Below are positions 23,498-30,970 of a stretch of DNA of 33,440 nt, piece after piece. The notes under the pieces were generated by a model. It made no database searches and was not told where the DNA came from. It was given only the letters and a program-made list of their open reading frames with translations. Source of the DNA: JAUWNP01 sp034430655. GTDB taxonomy: Bacteria > Chloroflexota > Anaerolineae > B4-G1. The translations under genes and the position numbers were made by a program. Position 1 is the first letter of the stretch. Each line of letters starts with the position of its first letter. Location: contig DAOUEC010000304.1 in NCBI GenBank assembly GCA_034430655.1, positions 1-33,440 of the forward strand, in the 5' to 3' direction.

Positions 23498-24703
23498 TCA
23501 CCGGTAGTTCAGCCCGGGCAGAAACGAGGGCAGGGGAAACAATGCCGGGACGACCTCGCCCAACGCGCCTGGCGCAACAGGGACATTGGAGGCTACCTCC
23601 GCTGGCACTCCCATCACCAGCCGCGTCAGCGTCGCCCCGTCCAATTCGAGCCGCTCCTGTCCCCGCACGATGGCGTACCGATCCCCTTCGGCTTCACTCA
23701 AGGCAGGCCCCTCTTGCTCGAACCGCAGCCCGCGCCGCTGCCCTTCCGTCAGCCGCGCCCTCACGTAGGGCCGCAGGTCCGACGTCAGGCCGGGGAAGTT
23801 GACGATGCGCATCGTATGCCCAATCAGGGGAATGTGCTCCCCGGCGACGTCCTGCTCCCGAAGGAGTTGCAGGAAGTCCATGTCCTGCCACGGCACGGAA
23901 AGCCGCAGTTCCCGCAACTCCAGACGCGCCATCACCTCGGCCAGCGCGCCGACCAGCGCCACCCGGCCTCCGGCGTACTCGACCACCTCTCGCACACCCG
24001 CGTCTTTCTCGCGCCGATACTCTCGCGGAATGCCGGTGAAGAGATAAGCCACCGGTTGCCCCGCCAGCACGACGATCCAGTCCTCCGCCCTACGGGCCCT
24101 CTCGCGCTGGCGGAGGAGTTCCGCGAACTCCTCCACACGCTGCACAAAGTGGATCGGTTCCGTCTGGTAGAGGCGGGTGCAGAGAGAAACGTCCGCTTCT
24201 GTCGCCGGACGAACTCTTAATCTGTTAATCCTGCTTGTTGATCCGTTAATCCTGCTGATCCGTGTTCTAAGGTTAATGTACTCGAACTCCTGGGCAGTAA
24301 CGCAGCCGGCTCGCGTATACAGCCCCCGCATGCCGGAGATGAGCACCAGGTGCGCACCCTCAGCAGTCAGTTTGCGTACGCAGTAGTCGAGCAGGCGGGT
24401 GGCTAATCCCTGGCCCCGGTAGTCGGGGTGGGTGCACACGCCGCCGATGCTGGCGACCTGCAGGTGGCTCCCGTACACGCTGACCTGGCTGTGGGTTATG
24501 CCGATCTGGGAGACGGGCACGCCCCGGTGGCATAAGACCTGGATACCTCCGCGCCGGGGCGGGGTGTACGCGCGAATCTCTTCCGTCACCCCCGCTGCAC
24601 CGGGAAAGCACAGTGCCGCCAGTCGCCGCGAGGCCGCCAGTTCCTCCCGCCGGATGAGGCGCGGGCCGTCCAATTCACGCAGATCAATCAAACACTCTGT
24701 CAT
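23498..24703 (-). CDS. GNAT-family acetyltransferase (two-domain)
   Basis: A 401-residue protein. The N-terminal GNAT domain shows GGVCTHPDYRGQGLATRLLDYCVRKL (acetyl-CoA binding motif A, about residues 92-117). The C-terminal part resembles Eis-like or SCP2-like extensions. The ATG at 24703 lies two bases after the pcrA stop, so the two genes form an operon. The substrate is unknown. Two stretches derive from genomic repeats: RISRINGSTSRINRL (around residue 150) and PALSEAEGDR (around residue 335). Both keep the frame and sit at domain borders. Convergent with the zinc pump gene across 14 bases. Confidence 0.8.
   Translation of the reverse strand: MTECLIDLRELDGPRLIRREELAASRRLAALCFPGAAGVTEEIRAYTPPRRGGIQVLCHRGVPVSQIGITHSQVSVYGSHLQVASIGGVCTHPDYRGQGLATRLLDYCVRKLTAEGAHLVLISGMRGLYTRAGCVTAQEFEYINLRTRISRINGSTSRINRLRVRPATEADVSLCTRLYQTEPIHFVQRVEEFAELLRQRERARRAEDWIVVLAGQPVAYLFTGIPREYRREKDAGVREVVEYAGGRVALVGALAEVMARLELRELRLSVPWQDMDFLQLLREQDVAGEHIPLIGHTMRIVNFPGLTSDLRPYVRARLTEGQRRGLRFEQEGPALSEAEGDRYAIVRGQERLELDGATLTRLVMGVPAEVASNVPVAPGALGEVVPALFPLPSFLPGLNYR
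23683..23709. repeat. Dispersed repeat fragment in the GNAT gene
   Basis: CCTTCGGCTTCACTCAAGGC resembles the widespread CCTTCGACTTCGCTCAGG-type bacterial repeat. On the coding strand it reads PALSEAEG, a peptide often seen where this repeat falls inside genes. The family match is from memory. Confidence 0.45.
24217..24262. repeat. TTAATCCTG/TGATCCG tandem repeat in the GNAT gene
   Basis: TTAATCCTGCT occurs at 24225 and 24246 with TTGATCCG and TGATCCG between and after, preceded by CTTAATCTG. It is translated in frame as RISRINGSTSRINRL between the two halves of the acetyltransferase. Confidence 0.65.
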
Positions 24704-24705
24704 TC

Positions 24706-26898
24706 CTAATCGTCCAGCCGTTCCAGACGCGCCAGACTTGCCATCAGCCTCTTCAGCCCCGTCTCCTCGAAGATCACAGTCACCATCTCTTCGTCCCCGT
24801 CGGCGCGGCTCTCCACCACCAGCCCCTCGCCGAAAGTCGTGTGACGCACCCGCTGCCCGGCAGAGAATTGCGAATGGCGAATTGCGAATGGCGAATTGCG
24901 CCCCTCGTCCCTCGCCCCTAGCCCCTTGCCCCGCGCTCCTTGCTCCTCGTCCCTCGCCCCTAGTCCCTGTTTTCGTCTCCACGAGCCGCCGACCAACTCG
25001 GGGGGGATGTCGTCCAGGAAGCGGCTGGGAACCGAGGGTTCGCTATCGCCGTAGCGGGTGCGAATGAAGGCGTAGGTCAGGAAGAGCCGGTCTTTCGCCC
25101 GCGTCAGGCCGACGTACATCAGCCGGCGCTCTTCGGCCATCTGCTCCTGGTCGTCGAAAGAGCGGCTGTGGGGCAGCATCCCCTCCTCCAGCCCGGTGAT
25201 GAAGACGACGGGGAACTCCAGCCCCTTGGCGCTGTGAAGCGTGAGCAACGTTGGTGCGTCCACCTCGTCGCTCAGATTGTCCACGTCGGAGACGAGCGCG
25301 ACATCGGCCAGGAAGTCGGTCAACGTCAGGACCTCATACTCGGCGGCCACGTTGCGCAACTCCAGCACGTTGGCCCAGCGATCTTCTCCTTCCTCAGTGC
25401 CGTCGCGGAGGTAGTCGGCGTAGCGGGTGTCCTCCAGGACGCGGTCTATCAACTGCGCCACCGTCAGGTGCTCACGCGCCGCCATCCAGCCCTCCAACAG
25501 TTCCAGGAACGCTGTCAGCACCCGCTGTGCCCGCGAAGATAGGTCTGGGGGCTGCTTGAGCACTTCGTACACCGAGACGCCTCGCTCCCGTGCTGCGTCC
25601 TCCAGCACCGCCACTGTCTTGCGGCCGATGCCCCGGGGAGGGATATTGATCACGCGGGCCATGCTCACGCCGTCGGCGGGATTGTGGATCAGCCGCAGGA
25701 AAGCGATCAGGTCCTTGACCTCGCGGCGGGCGTAGAAGCGGGTGGCGCCAACCAATCTGTAAGGCAGCCCGGCACGGATGAAGGCGTCCTCGAAGGCGCG
25801 GGATTGGGCGTTGGTGCGGTACATCACGGCGCAATCGCCGGGGTGTACTCCCACCCCCCCCTGCCCTCCCTGGGAGGGGGGGAGTGCCAGTTGGGCGATG
25901 GTATCCACGACAAACTGGGCCTCGTCGTCCTGGTCGTAGGCTTCGTGGACGGTGATCTTCGGCCCGCGTCCCCGTCGTGTAAAGAGTGATTTGTCGGTGC
26001 GGTCAGGGTTGTGGCGGATGACGGCGTGCGCGGCGTCCAGGACGGTCTGGGTGGAGCGGTAGTTCTGCTCCAGGAGTATAGTCACGAGGTCGGGGTGGTC
26101 GTCCCGCAACCGGCGGATGTTGCGGTAGTCCGCGCCTCTCCACGCGTAGATTGACTGGTCCTCGTCGGCGACACAGAAGAGATTGTGACGCCGCCCCGAA
26201 AGTTGCCGCAATAGCACGTACTGGGCCTGATTGGTGTCCTGGAACTCGTCCACCAGGATGTACCGGTAGCGTTCCTGGTACTTGGCCAGCACGTCCGGAG
26301 TCCGGTCGAACGTGCGCGCTGTCACCATCAGCAGGTCGTCGAAGTCGAGCCCATTGTTGGCTGCCAGCATGGTCTGGTAGCGCTCGTAGATCCGTTTGAC
26401 GACCTCGCCGTAGTAGGAGCCGGTGGAGTATGCCTCCGGCGGAATCAATTCGTTCTTGGCACGGGAGATGGCTCCGTGCACTGCCTGGGGACGGTAACGC
26501 TTGTCGTCCAGGTTCAGGTCGCGGATGGCCTGTTTGACCAGGCGAAGTTGGTCATCGGCGTCGAAGATAGCGTAGTCGCGGGGGATGCCAGCGGCCTCGG
26601 CCTCGCGGCGCAGGATGCGGGCACAGGTGGCGTGGAATGTGCCCAGCGTGAGGCTGCGAGCGCGGGAGGGGCCAAGCAGGTGCCCCAGCCGCTCCCGCAT
26701 CTCGCGAGCGGCCTTGTTGGTGAAAGTGACCGCCATGATGCGCCACGGTGCGACGTCCAGTTCCAGCACCAGCCAGGCGACGCGGTGGGTGAGCACGCGA
26801 GTCTTACCCGATCCGGGGCCCGCCAGCACGAGCACCGGGCCGTCGGAGGCAGTGACGGCCTTTTGCTGTTGGGGATTGAGTCCTTGGAGTAGTTCCAC
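24706..26898 (-). CDS. pcrA: UvrD/PcrA-family ATP-dependent DNA helicase
   Basis: A 730-residue SF1A helicase of normal family length. Visible motifs are LNPQQQKAV (Q motif), GPGSGKTRVLTHR (motif I), FTNKAAREMRERL (Ia), VDEFQDTNQAQY (II), DEDQSIYAWRGAD (III), LEQNYRSTQ (IV), TLHSAKGLEFPVVFITGLEEGMLPH (V) and EERRLMYVGLTRAK (VI). It unwinds DNA 3'-5' in repair and in clearing stalled forks. The GTG at 26898 is supported by an extended -10 box eight bases upstream. Two repeat-derived insertions are in frame: PPSQGGQGGVGV before the PGDCAVMYRTN motif and a long low-complexity segment (GLGARDEEQGARGKGLGARD and onward) in the C-terminal linker before QRVRHTTFGEGLV, the Tudor-like tail that binds RNA polymerase in PcrA. 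Confidence 0.95.
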   Translation of the reverse strand: MELLQGLNPQQQKAVTASDGPVLVLAGPGSGKTRVLTHRVAWLVLELDVAPWRIMAVTFTNKAAREMRERLGHLLGPSRARSLTLGTFHATCARILRREAEAAGIPRDYAIFDADDQLRLVKQAIRDLNLDDKRYRPQAVHGAISRAKNELIPPEAYSTGSYYGEVVKRIYERYQTMLAANNGLDFDDLLMVTARTFDRTPDVLAKYQERYRYILVDEFQDTNQAQYVLLRQLSGRRHNLFCVADEDQSIYAWRGADYRNIRRLRDDHPDLVTILLEQNYRSTQTVLDAAHAVIRHNPDRTDKSLFTRRGRGPKITVHEAYDQDDEAQFVVDTIAQLALPPSQGGQGGVGVHPGDCAVMYRTNAQSRAFEDAFIRAGLPYRLVGATRFYARREVKDLIAFLRLIHNPADGVSMARVINIPPRGIGRKTVAVLEDAARERGVSVYEVLKQPPDLSSRAQRVLTAFLELLEGWMAAREHLTVAQLIDRVLEDTRYADYLRDGTEEGEDRWANVLELRNVAAEYEVLTLTDFLADVALVSDVDNLSDEVDAPTLLTLHSAKGLEFPVVFITGLEEGMLPHSRSFDDQEQMAEERRLMYVGLTRAKDRLFLTYAFIRTRYGDSEPSVPSRFLDDIPPELVGGSWRRKQGLGARDEEQGARGKGLGARDEGRNSPFAIRHSQFSAGQRVRHTTFGEGLVVESRADGDEEMVTVIFEETGLKRLMASLARLERLDD
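24865..24963. repeat. Compound tandem repeat in frame inside pcrA
   Basis: A 14-base unit GAATTGCGAATGGC repeats 2.6 times (24865-24900). It is followed by an 18-base direct repeat CTCGTCCCTCGCCCCTAG at 24904-24921 and 24946-24963. Together they encode a low-complexity Gly/Arg/Glu-rich linker in the PcrA C-terminus. Confidence 0.85.
25848..25884. repeat. GC-rich palindromic repeat in frame inside pcrA
   Basis: CTCCCACCCCCCCCTGCC and CTCCC-TGGGAGGGGGGGAG form an imperfect palindrome. It is nearly the reverse complement of the element in the threonine-synthase-like gene (18171-18207). It encodes PPSQGGQGGVG, absent from typical PcrA at this point. Confidence 0.8.
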
Positions 26899-26906
26899 GG
26901 TGACGC

Positions 26907-26912
26907 ATTGTA
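26907..26912 (-). promoter_or_regulatory. Extended -10 box for pcrA
   Basis: On the minus strand TGT-TACAAT (TACAAT at 26912-26907) forms an extended -10 element; no good -35 box is present. The GTG start lies eight bases further on, so a leaderless transcript is likely. Confidence 0.5.
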
Positions 26913-26938
26913 ACACAGTCAGACAGGGTACGCCAGTT

Positions 26939-26966
26939 TTGGAATCTGGGGGGACTGTGCTATGAT
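26939..26966 (+). promoter_or_regulatory. Predicted promoter of the YjbQ-family gene
   Basis: TTGGAA (26939-26944), 16 bases, and TATGAT (26961-26966) with a preceding TGC form an extended -10 promoter. It is about 85 bases upstream of the ATG at 27052 and back-to-back with the pcrA promoter. Confidence 0.5.
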
Positions 26967-26968
26967 AC

Positions 26969-27034
26969 TGGAAACTGGAAACTGGATGCTGGTTACCGGT
27001 GACGAGTATCAGGCGTCCAGCATTGAGCATCCAG
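26969..27034. repeat. CTGGAAA direct repeats and a 9-base inverted repeat
   Basis: CTGGAAA/CTGGAAA/CTGGATG units begin this stretch, and CTGGATGCT (26982-26990) is the exact complement of AGCATCCAG (27026-27034). The stretch forms the leader of the YjbQ-family gene and could fold in RNA. It is probably another simple-repeat element and not a riboswitch. Confidence 0.45.
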
Positions 27035-27051
27035 CACGAGGAGGCAAGCAG

Positions 27052-27468
27052 ATGGTCATCACACATGAACTAAGCCTGCGCACCCGGGGCCAATGCGACA
27101 TTCAGGACATCACACCGCAGGTCGCGAGTGCAGTGCAAGAGTCGGGGCTGCAGGCAGGCGTCGTCACTGTCTTCTGCCCCGGTTCGACCGGGGGACTGAC
27201 CACCATTGAGTACGAGAGCGGCGCACTGGCCGACCTCCAGCAAGTGCTTGATGAGATCGTGCCGCCCGATCGGGACTACCGCCATCACCTGCGCTGGGGG
27301 GACGACAACGGCCACTCCCACGTCCGCTCCGCTCTCATCGGCCCCTCACTGACGGTGCCTTTCGTCGAGGGTCGTCTTACGCTAGGTACCTGGCAGCAGA
27401 TCGTGTTTCTTGATTTCGACACCCGGCCCAGGTCGCGCCGGCTGGTGGTGCAGGTGATGGGGGAGTAG
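27052..27468 (+). CDS. YjbQ/UPF0047 family protein
   Basis: A 138-residue single-domain protein. GAGGAGG lies about nine bases upstream of the ATG at 27052. The family pattern is clear: DITPQVASAVQESGLQAG, a GSTGGLTTIEYE block, YRHHLRW, DNGHSHVRSALIGPSLTVPF, and LGTWQQIVFLDFD. Family members have weak thiamine-phosphate synthase activity and are often annotated so; the physiological role is unsettled. H residues in YRHH and GHSH correspond to the metal-binding positions of the family. The usual HTT motif is changed to STGG (CPGSTGGLTTIE), a difference from the typical sequence. A tiny ORF follows five bases later. Confidence 0.88.
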   Translation: MVITHELSLRTRGQCDIQDITPQVASAVQESGLQAGVVTVFCPGSTGGLTTIEYESGALADLQQVLDEIVPPDRDYRHHLRWGDDNGHSHVRSALIGPSLTVPFVEGRLTLGTWQQIVFLDFDTRPRSRRLVVQVMGE

Positions 27469-27473
27469 AGACG

Positions 27474-27584
27474 ATGGGGAGGGTCGTAGCCGTCGGCACT
27501 CACCGGCACACGATGAAAATCGCCTACGCCGGCTTCGCCCGGCTGGCGCAGCCCACGGCGGGCGAGTTCGCGGTGCATGTCTGA
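27474..27584 (+). CDS. Possible small ORF (36 residues)
   Basis: ATG at 27474 follows GGGGGAG (27460-27466) at good spacing, and the reading frame MGRVVAVGTHRH...GEFAVHV ends with TGA at 27582-27584. The codon choice is like the neighbours. I do not recognise it; it may be a truncated gene end, a short leader peptide or chance. The overlap of its ribosome binding site with the YjbQ-family gene end would allow coupled translation. Confidence 0.35.
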   Translation: MGRVVAVGTHRHTMKIAYAGFARLAQPTAGEFAVHV

Positions 27585-27620
27585 GTGAAGCCCCCCTGTC
27601 GCAGGCTAGGGAGGCATCAC

Positions 27621-27648
27621 TTGTGCCCGCCACGCCTTCGGCTATAAT
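27621..27648 (+). promoter_or_regulatory. Predicted promoter of the DUF2085 gene
   Basis: TTGTGC (27621-27626) and a perfect TATAAT (27643-27648) are 16 bases apart. The ATG at 27666 lies 17 bases past the -10 box, leaving a leader of only about ten bases. Confidence 0.55.
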
Positions 27649-27665
27649 CACCATGGTCAAGGCGC

Positions 27666-28505
27666 ATGAATATACCGACCTCCCTACCCCCCAACAAGCC
27701 TCGCGGGCCGGCCTTCCCGCTGCCGTGGCTCATCGTCACGCTTGCGGCAGCGTCGCTTCTGACCTTTCTCATCGCCACGCCGGGCAGGTTGCTGGCCAAG
27801 GCGGATATGGTCGGCTACGCTGTGTGCGGCCGCCTGGAAGAGCACTCGTTCGTCATCGCTGGGCGCCAACTGCCGCTCTGCGCCCGCTGCACGGGCACCT
27901 TCCTCGGTGCGCTGACCGGGTTCTTCGGGCAGGCCGTGGTGCTGCGCCGTCGCCGCACCGCTGAGTTCCCTCCCCCGCTCATCATCGTCATCCTCGTTGG
28001 CTTCACACTGCTGTGGGCAACCGATGGCTTGAATTCCTACCTGCCTCTCTTTTCCAACGGCCTGCGTTTCTATGAACCCCAAAACTGGCTGAGGCTGGTC
28101 ACCGGCGCGCTATACGGGCTGGCGATGAGTACGCTCATCTATCCGATCTTCAACTTCACGTTATGGCGATACCCCATCCATGAGCGCGCTATACGGAACC
28201 TGCGCGACCTGGGCATGCTGCTCCTGCTCGAAGCCGGCATAGTTGGCTTGGTGCTCACCCGCTGGCCTCTGCTACTCTACCCCCTGGCTCTGCTGAGCGC
28301 GTTGGGTGTGCTGGCCCTCCTTACCAGCGTCAATAGTATGTTGGTGGTGATGATCGTGCGGCGGGAGAACGTGGTGGACACCTGGCGCGAAGCCAGTGTC
28401 CCGCTGCTGGCCGGCTTCACTGTGAGCCTCATCCAGGTCGGCGTGATTGACGTCGTAAGGTTCGTGCTCACCAGTACGTTGGGGGGCATCCCGCCGCTGC
28501 AGTAG
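27666..28505 (+). CDS. DUF2085 membrane protein
   Basis: A 279-residue integral membrane protein with about six to seven helices. CGRLEEHSFVIAGRQLPLCARCTGTFLGAL (residues about 56-85) carries the DUF2085 signature of one Cys followed by CxRCTG, likely a metal or thiol site at the membrane surface. The N-terminal helix is about 21-41; later helices include IIVILVGFTLLWATDGLNSY and LLLYPLALLSALGVLALLT. The function of the family is unknown. The ATG at 27666 has no clear Shine-Dalgarno but lies just after a good promoter. It converges with the protease gene over 65 bases that hold a 6-base hairpin (GGCAGG 28505-28510, CCTGCC 28519-28524). Confidence 0.82.
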   Translation: MNIPTSLPPNKPRGPAFPLPWLIVTLAAASLLTFLIATPGRLLAKADMVGYAVCGRLEEHSFVIAGRQLPLCARCTGTFLGALTGFFGQAVVLRRRRTAEFPPPLIIVILVGFTLLWATDGLNSYLPLFSNGLRFYEPQNWLRLVTGALYGLAMSTLIYPIFNFTLWRYPIHERAIRNLRDLGMLLLLEAGIVGLVLTRWPLLLYPLALLSALGVLALLTSVNSMLVVMIVRRENVVDTWREASVPLLAGFTVSLIQVGVIDVVRFVLTSTLGGIPPLQ

Positions 28506-28570
28506 GCAGGAAATCTGGCCTGCCAGGAGCCGTGGCCGTCGCCATCGTGCCAGTCAACGCCTTTGACAAC

Positions 28571-30568
28571 TTACTTGCCGACCAATACCAGAGGCAAAAA
28601 AAAGGATCGCGTTCGCTGCGGCACGAGGAGGGAGTCGCTGGCGGGGGACGTTTCGGTGTTGCCTTCGCCGTCCACCGAGTAGGCTTGTACGTGGTGGGCA
28701 CCGGGGCTCAGGGCTGTCATATCTATCGTGAGAGTGAAATCCTCCTGGGGCTTGTCAAAAGTGCCATCATCGGCGGCGACGGGTTGCCAGGGGCCGTTGT
28801 CAATTCGATAGTAGACGCCCGCGATGTGGTTGATAGCCGAGGTCGCTTGGCCGCTGTAGGCAATCTGGATCGGTTCTTCGCCTGCGGTCTGCTGTGTCAG
28901 CCGTGCCAGCGTCGTGTCGAGGATCGCGTCCACCGGGTCCACTACCGAAACGGTCACAGGGGTCTGAGTCAGCTCGTTGCCGAACGAGTCGAGCACGCGC
29001 AGGTCAACAGCCAGATCGCCAGTGGGCAAGGGGGGCGTGGTGAAGGTGAAATCCTCCGCGTGCGTGTCGAAGGCGCCATCCAGGGGCTGGGCCTCCGTCC
29101 ACTCGCCACCTGCCACCCGATACTGCACCCGGTCTAGCGTGTTGATGATGACGCTGCGGCGAAGAGGCGAAGGATAGGGATCGTCCCGCACGCTGCCAGT
29201 GAAGGTCAAAACATTGGGCCGTTCGGTATCGGCCACGTAAGCGGTGTTGACCACACTCAGAGTGGTGTCAACTGGGTCGAGGATGCCGTCGCTATCGGAG
29301 TCGCGCCAGCCAATTTGTCCGCGCGCGTATTCGTCAATGGCCTCGTCGCGGTAGGGCCAGGTCTGGCCGCGCATGATGCTGGGTTTGTCTGACACGCAGC
29401 CACCGTACTGGCTATTCTGGTTCTCCACGCCCAGGTAGCCCGACTGGCGCGTGCAAGATTGATGGGCAGAGTAATACTGGTCGAGGGCCAGGAAGATGTG
29501 GCCGATTTCGTGAGCGGCGACGGCGTCCATATTGTAGGGGCCATAGCCGTTGTTGCCATAGGTCATCACGGTGAAAGGTCCGCCCAGGTAGGCATAGGCA
29601 AAGTAACCATCGGAGAAGCGGTTGTCCCTGTCGTTGGAACTATCTACTACAAAGATGGTGAAAGCCCAATCGGTGTCGTAGGCCTCGCGCAGGGCATTGT
29701 TATACTGACGCACCTGGTCGAAGTAGGAGAAACTTGCGTAGCCCTTTTTCGCCATCACTTCGGCGATCCACAAGGCCTGATCGCTGTAGCGGCGGGTGAT
29801 AGGCTCGTAGCCGGTAGTGATAGGAGTGGCGGTGCCGTTGTCGTAGACGAAGGTGAGATGGGCGTTGGGCTCGCGGGCAGCCCACCAGTCGAGGGCGGCG
29901 GTGATTTCGCTCAGCACCAACGCCCGCTCGTCTTCGGTCCAATCCTCGGTGGAGGCGTCTATGCTGCCATCGCTTTCAGGTAAAATGATGCCCACGGCTA
30001 CGTGCCCGATGAAATACTCACTGGTCTCGGTGTAGCCGGGGGTAGGATCGCCGCTGAGAGATTGTAAGCCTTCGGGAGGTGGAGGAACCAGGGCGTCGCC
30101 CACCAGTTCAGCCTTGATGGTGTCCAGGCTTTGCGCTGGGTCGAGAGGGACTTTGGGGGCCAGGAGAGCATTCCACACCTGAGCAGCGCGGCGGGCCTCG
30201 CCGGGCAACGTGGCCAGTGTTGCCTCGTCTACTATCTGGCGGTGGACGGCGAGAGTGCCGGTTAGGGCCGGTGCTCCGACCGGCACCTCGCCGATGAGCG
30301 CGGCTGGCGGGAAGACGTGGGTCACGTGGCCACCGGCCAGATGGACAGCCTCGATGACCAGGTTGACGTTGGCTCCTGGTGCTAGTAGGATCAGCGCCTG
30401 GTTCGACGAGGGCTCGTGGGCTTGCGCGGGTAGGGCTGATGCCGAAACGATGATCAACGCAAACGAGAGGTATACCAGACCCTTGAGATATTTGTGAACT
30501 ACGCTCTGCGGGTACTCTGCGAGATGTCCCTTCTGCTCATTCTCAGCAATCAATTCCTGCTTGGTCAT
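28571..30568 (-). CDS. Secreted zinc metalloprotease-like protein (HExxH)
   Basis: A 665-residue protein with an unusually long signal peptide: a charged n-region (1-29), a hydrophobic core (30-46) and ALPAQA before a likely cleavage at residue 50. The catalytic motif is AVAAHEIGHIFLALDQYY (H353, E354, H357), a gluzincin/metzincin-type zinc site. The preceding region includes WWAAREPNAHLTFVYDNG and a GGPFTVMTYGNNGYG strand. The C-terminal third (about 430-645) contains two similar Ig/FlgD-like units, each with a DNGPWQPV/GGEWTEAQ pattern followed by D-x-FDxPxEDFT (FDTHAEDFTFT and FDKPQEDFTLT). The protein ends RSFFLPLVLVGK, a tail I recall from other secreted Chloroflexota proteins. It should act outside the cell on proteins; the substrate is unknown. 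The closest peptidase family is not certain. Confidence 0.82.
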   Translation of the reverse strand: MTKQELIAENEQKGHLAEYPQSVVHKYLKGLVYLSFALIIVSASALPAQAHEPSSNQALILLAPGANVNLVIEAVHLAGGHVTHVFPPAALIGEVPVGAPALTGTLAVHRQIVDEATLATLPGEARRAAQVWNALLAPKVPLDPAQSLDTIKAELVGDALVPPPPEGLQSLSGDPTPGYTETSEYFIGHVAVGIILPESDGSIDASTEDWTEDERALVLSEITAALDWWAAREPNAHLTFVYDNGTATPITTGYEPITRRYSDQALWIAEVMAKKGYASFSYFDQVRQYNNALREAYDTDWAFTIFVVDSSNDRDNRFSDGYFAYAYLGGPFTVMTYGNNGYGPYNMDAVAAHEIGHIFLALDQYYSAHQSCTRQSGYLGVENQNSQYGGCVSDKPSIMRGQTWPYRDEAIDEYARGQIGWRDSDSDGILDPVDTTLSVVNTAYVADTERPNVLTFTGSVRDDPYPSPLRRSVIINTLDRVQYRVAGGEWTEAQPLDGAFDTHAEDFTFTTPPLPTGDLAVDLRVLDSFGNELTQTPVTVSVVDPVDAILDTTLARLTQQTAGEEPIQIAYSGQATSAINHIAGVYYRIDNGPWQPVAADDGTFDKPQEDFTLTIDMTALSPGAHHVQAYSVDGEGNTETSPASDSLLVPQRTRSFFLPLVLVGK

Positions 30569-30684
30569 ACCTAACAGGATACATCAGAGAACGGGCGGTA
30601 TAAATAGCATGTTTGGCCTTTCCACAGTAGTATGTTTTGCCCAATAGCGAAGTGAGGAAGGGAAGAAGCGGGCCTCGAAGTTAA

Positions 30685-30918
30685 GTGAGACTTGGGGTAT
30701 CAGGTGTGCACGCCGTCAAGACGGGTGGGCGGCCGGTGGTGACGGCCACGACCGCGGGGATAGGCAACCCAATCGTCAGCACGGTTGAGGATGTTATTTC
30801 GTTCGTGACGTCGGTGCTGGCAATCGTGGCACCGTACCTGGTGGCCGCGCTGATCGTGGTTGCGCTGGTGTTGCTTACTTGGTGGTACGTGCGCCGCCGC
30901 CGACAGCGGGCGAATTAG
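30685..30918 (+). CDS. DUF4126 C-terminal fragment (probable remnant)
   Basis: A 77-residue reading frame from GTG at 30685. TATTAGIGNPIVSTVEDVISFV, then a single strong membrane helix (VAPYLVAALIVVALVLLTWWYV) and RRRRQR, matches the C-terminal end of DUF4126 proteins, which are usually around 200 residues. No DUF4126-like sequence is seen upstream in any frame, so the 5' two thirds appear lost. Start and ribosome binding site are weak. It could still be made as a small membrane protein, but decay of a longer gene is the simpler reading. Confidence 0.5.
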   Translation: MRLGVSGVHAVKTGGRPVVTATTAGIGNPIVSTVEDVISFVTSVLAIVAPYLVAALIVVALVLLTWWYVRRRRQRAN

Positions 30919-30970
30919 CCCAGTCTACGCCACAGACAGAGGTATTTAAGTTTTTATTCACGCCCAAATG

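Noticed and set aside
24865..24963. CRISPR or phage attachment site in the repeat cluster within pcrA.
   Set aside because: The repeats are simple tandem and direct repeats without unique spacers, and are read in frame as part of the helicase.
23498..24982. A longer start for the GNAT gene, 93 codons upstream of 24703.
   Set aside because: The extension is antisense-like low-complexity sequence overlapping the end of pcrA on the same strand in another frame, whereas ATG at 24703 follows the pcrA stop by two bases.
26969..27051. Thiamine pyrophosphate riboswitch upstream of the YjbQ-family gene, given its link to thiamine phosphate.
   Set aside because: No CTGAGA or other conserved THI-box core is present; the stretch is made of CTGGAAA repeats and one 9-base inverted repeat.
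24706..27066. A longer start for pcrA, 56 codons upstream of 26898.
   Set aside because: The extra codons fall in the repeat-rich intergenic region and lack similarity to helicase N-termini; the GTG at 26898 gives the normal N-terminus close to LNPQQQKAV.
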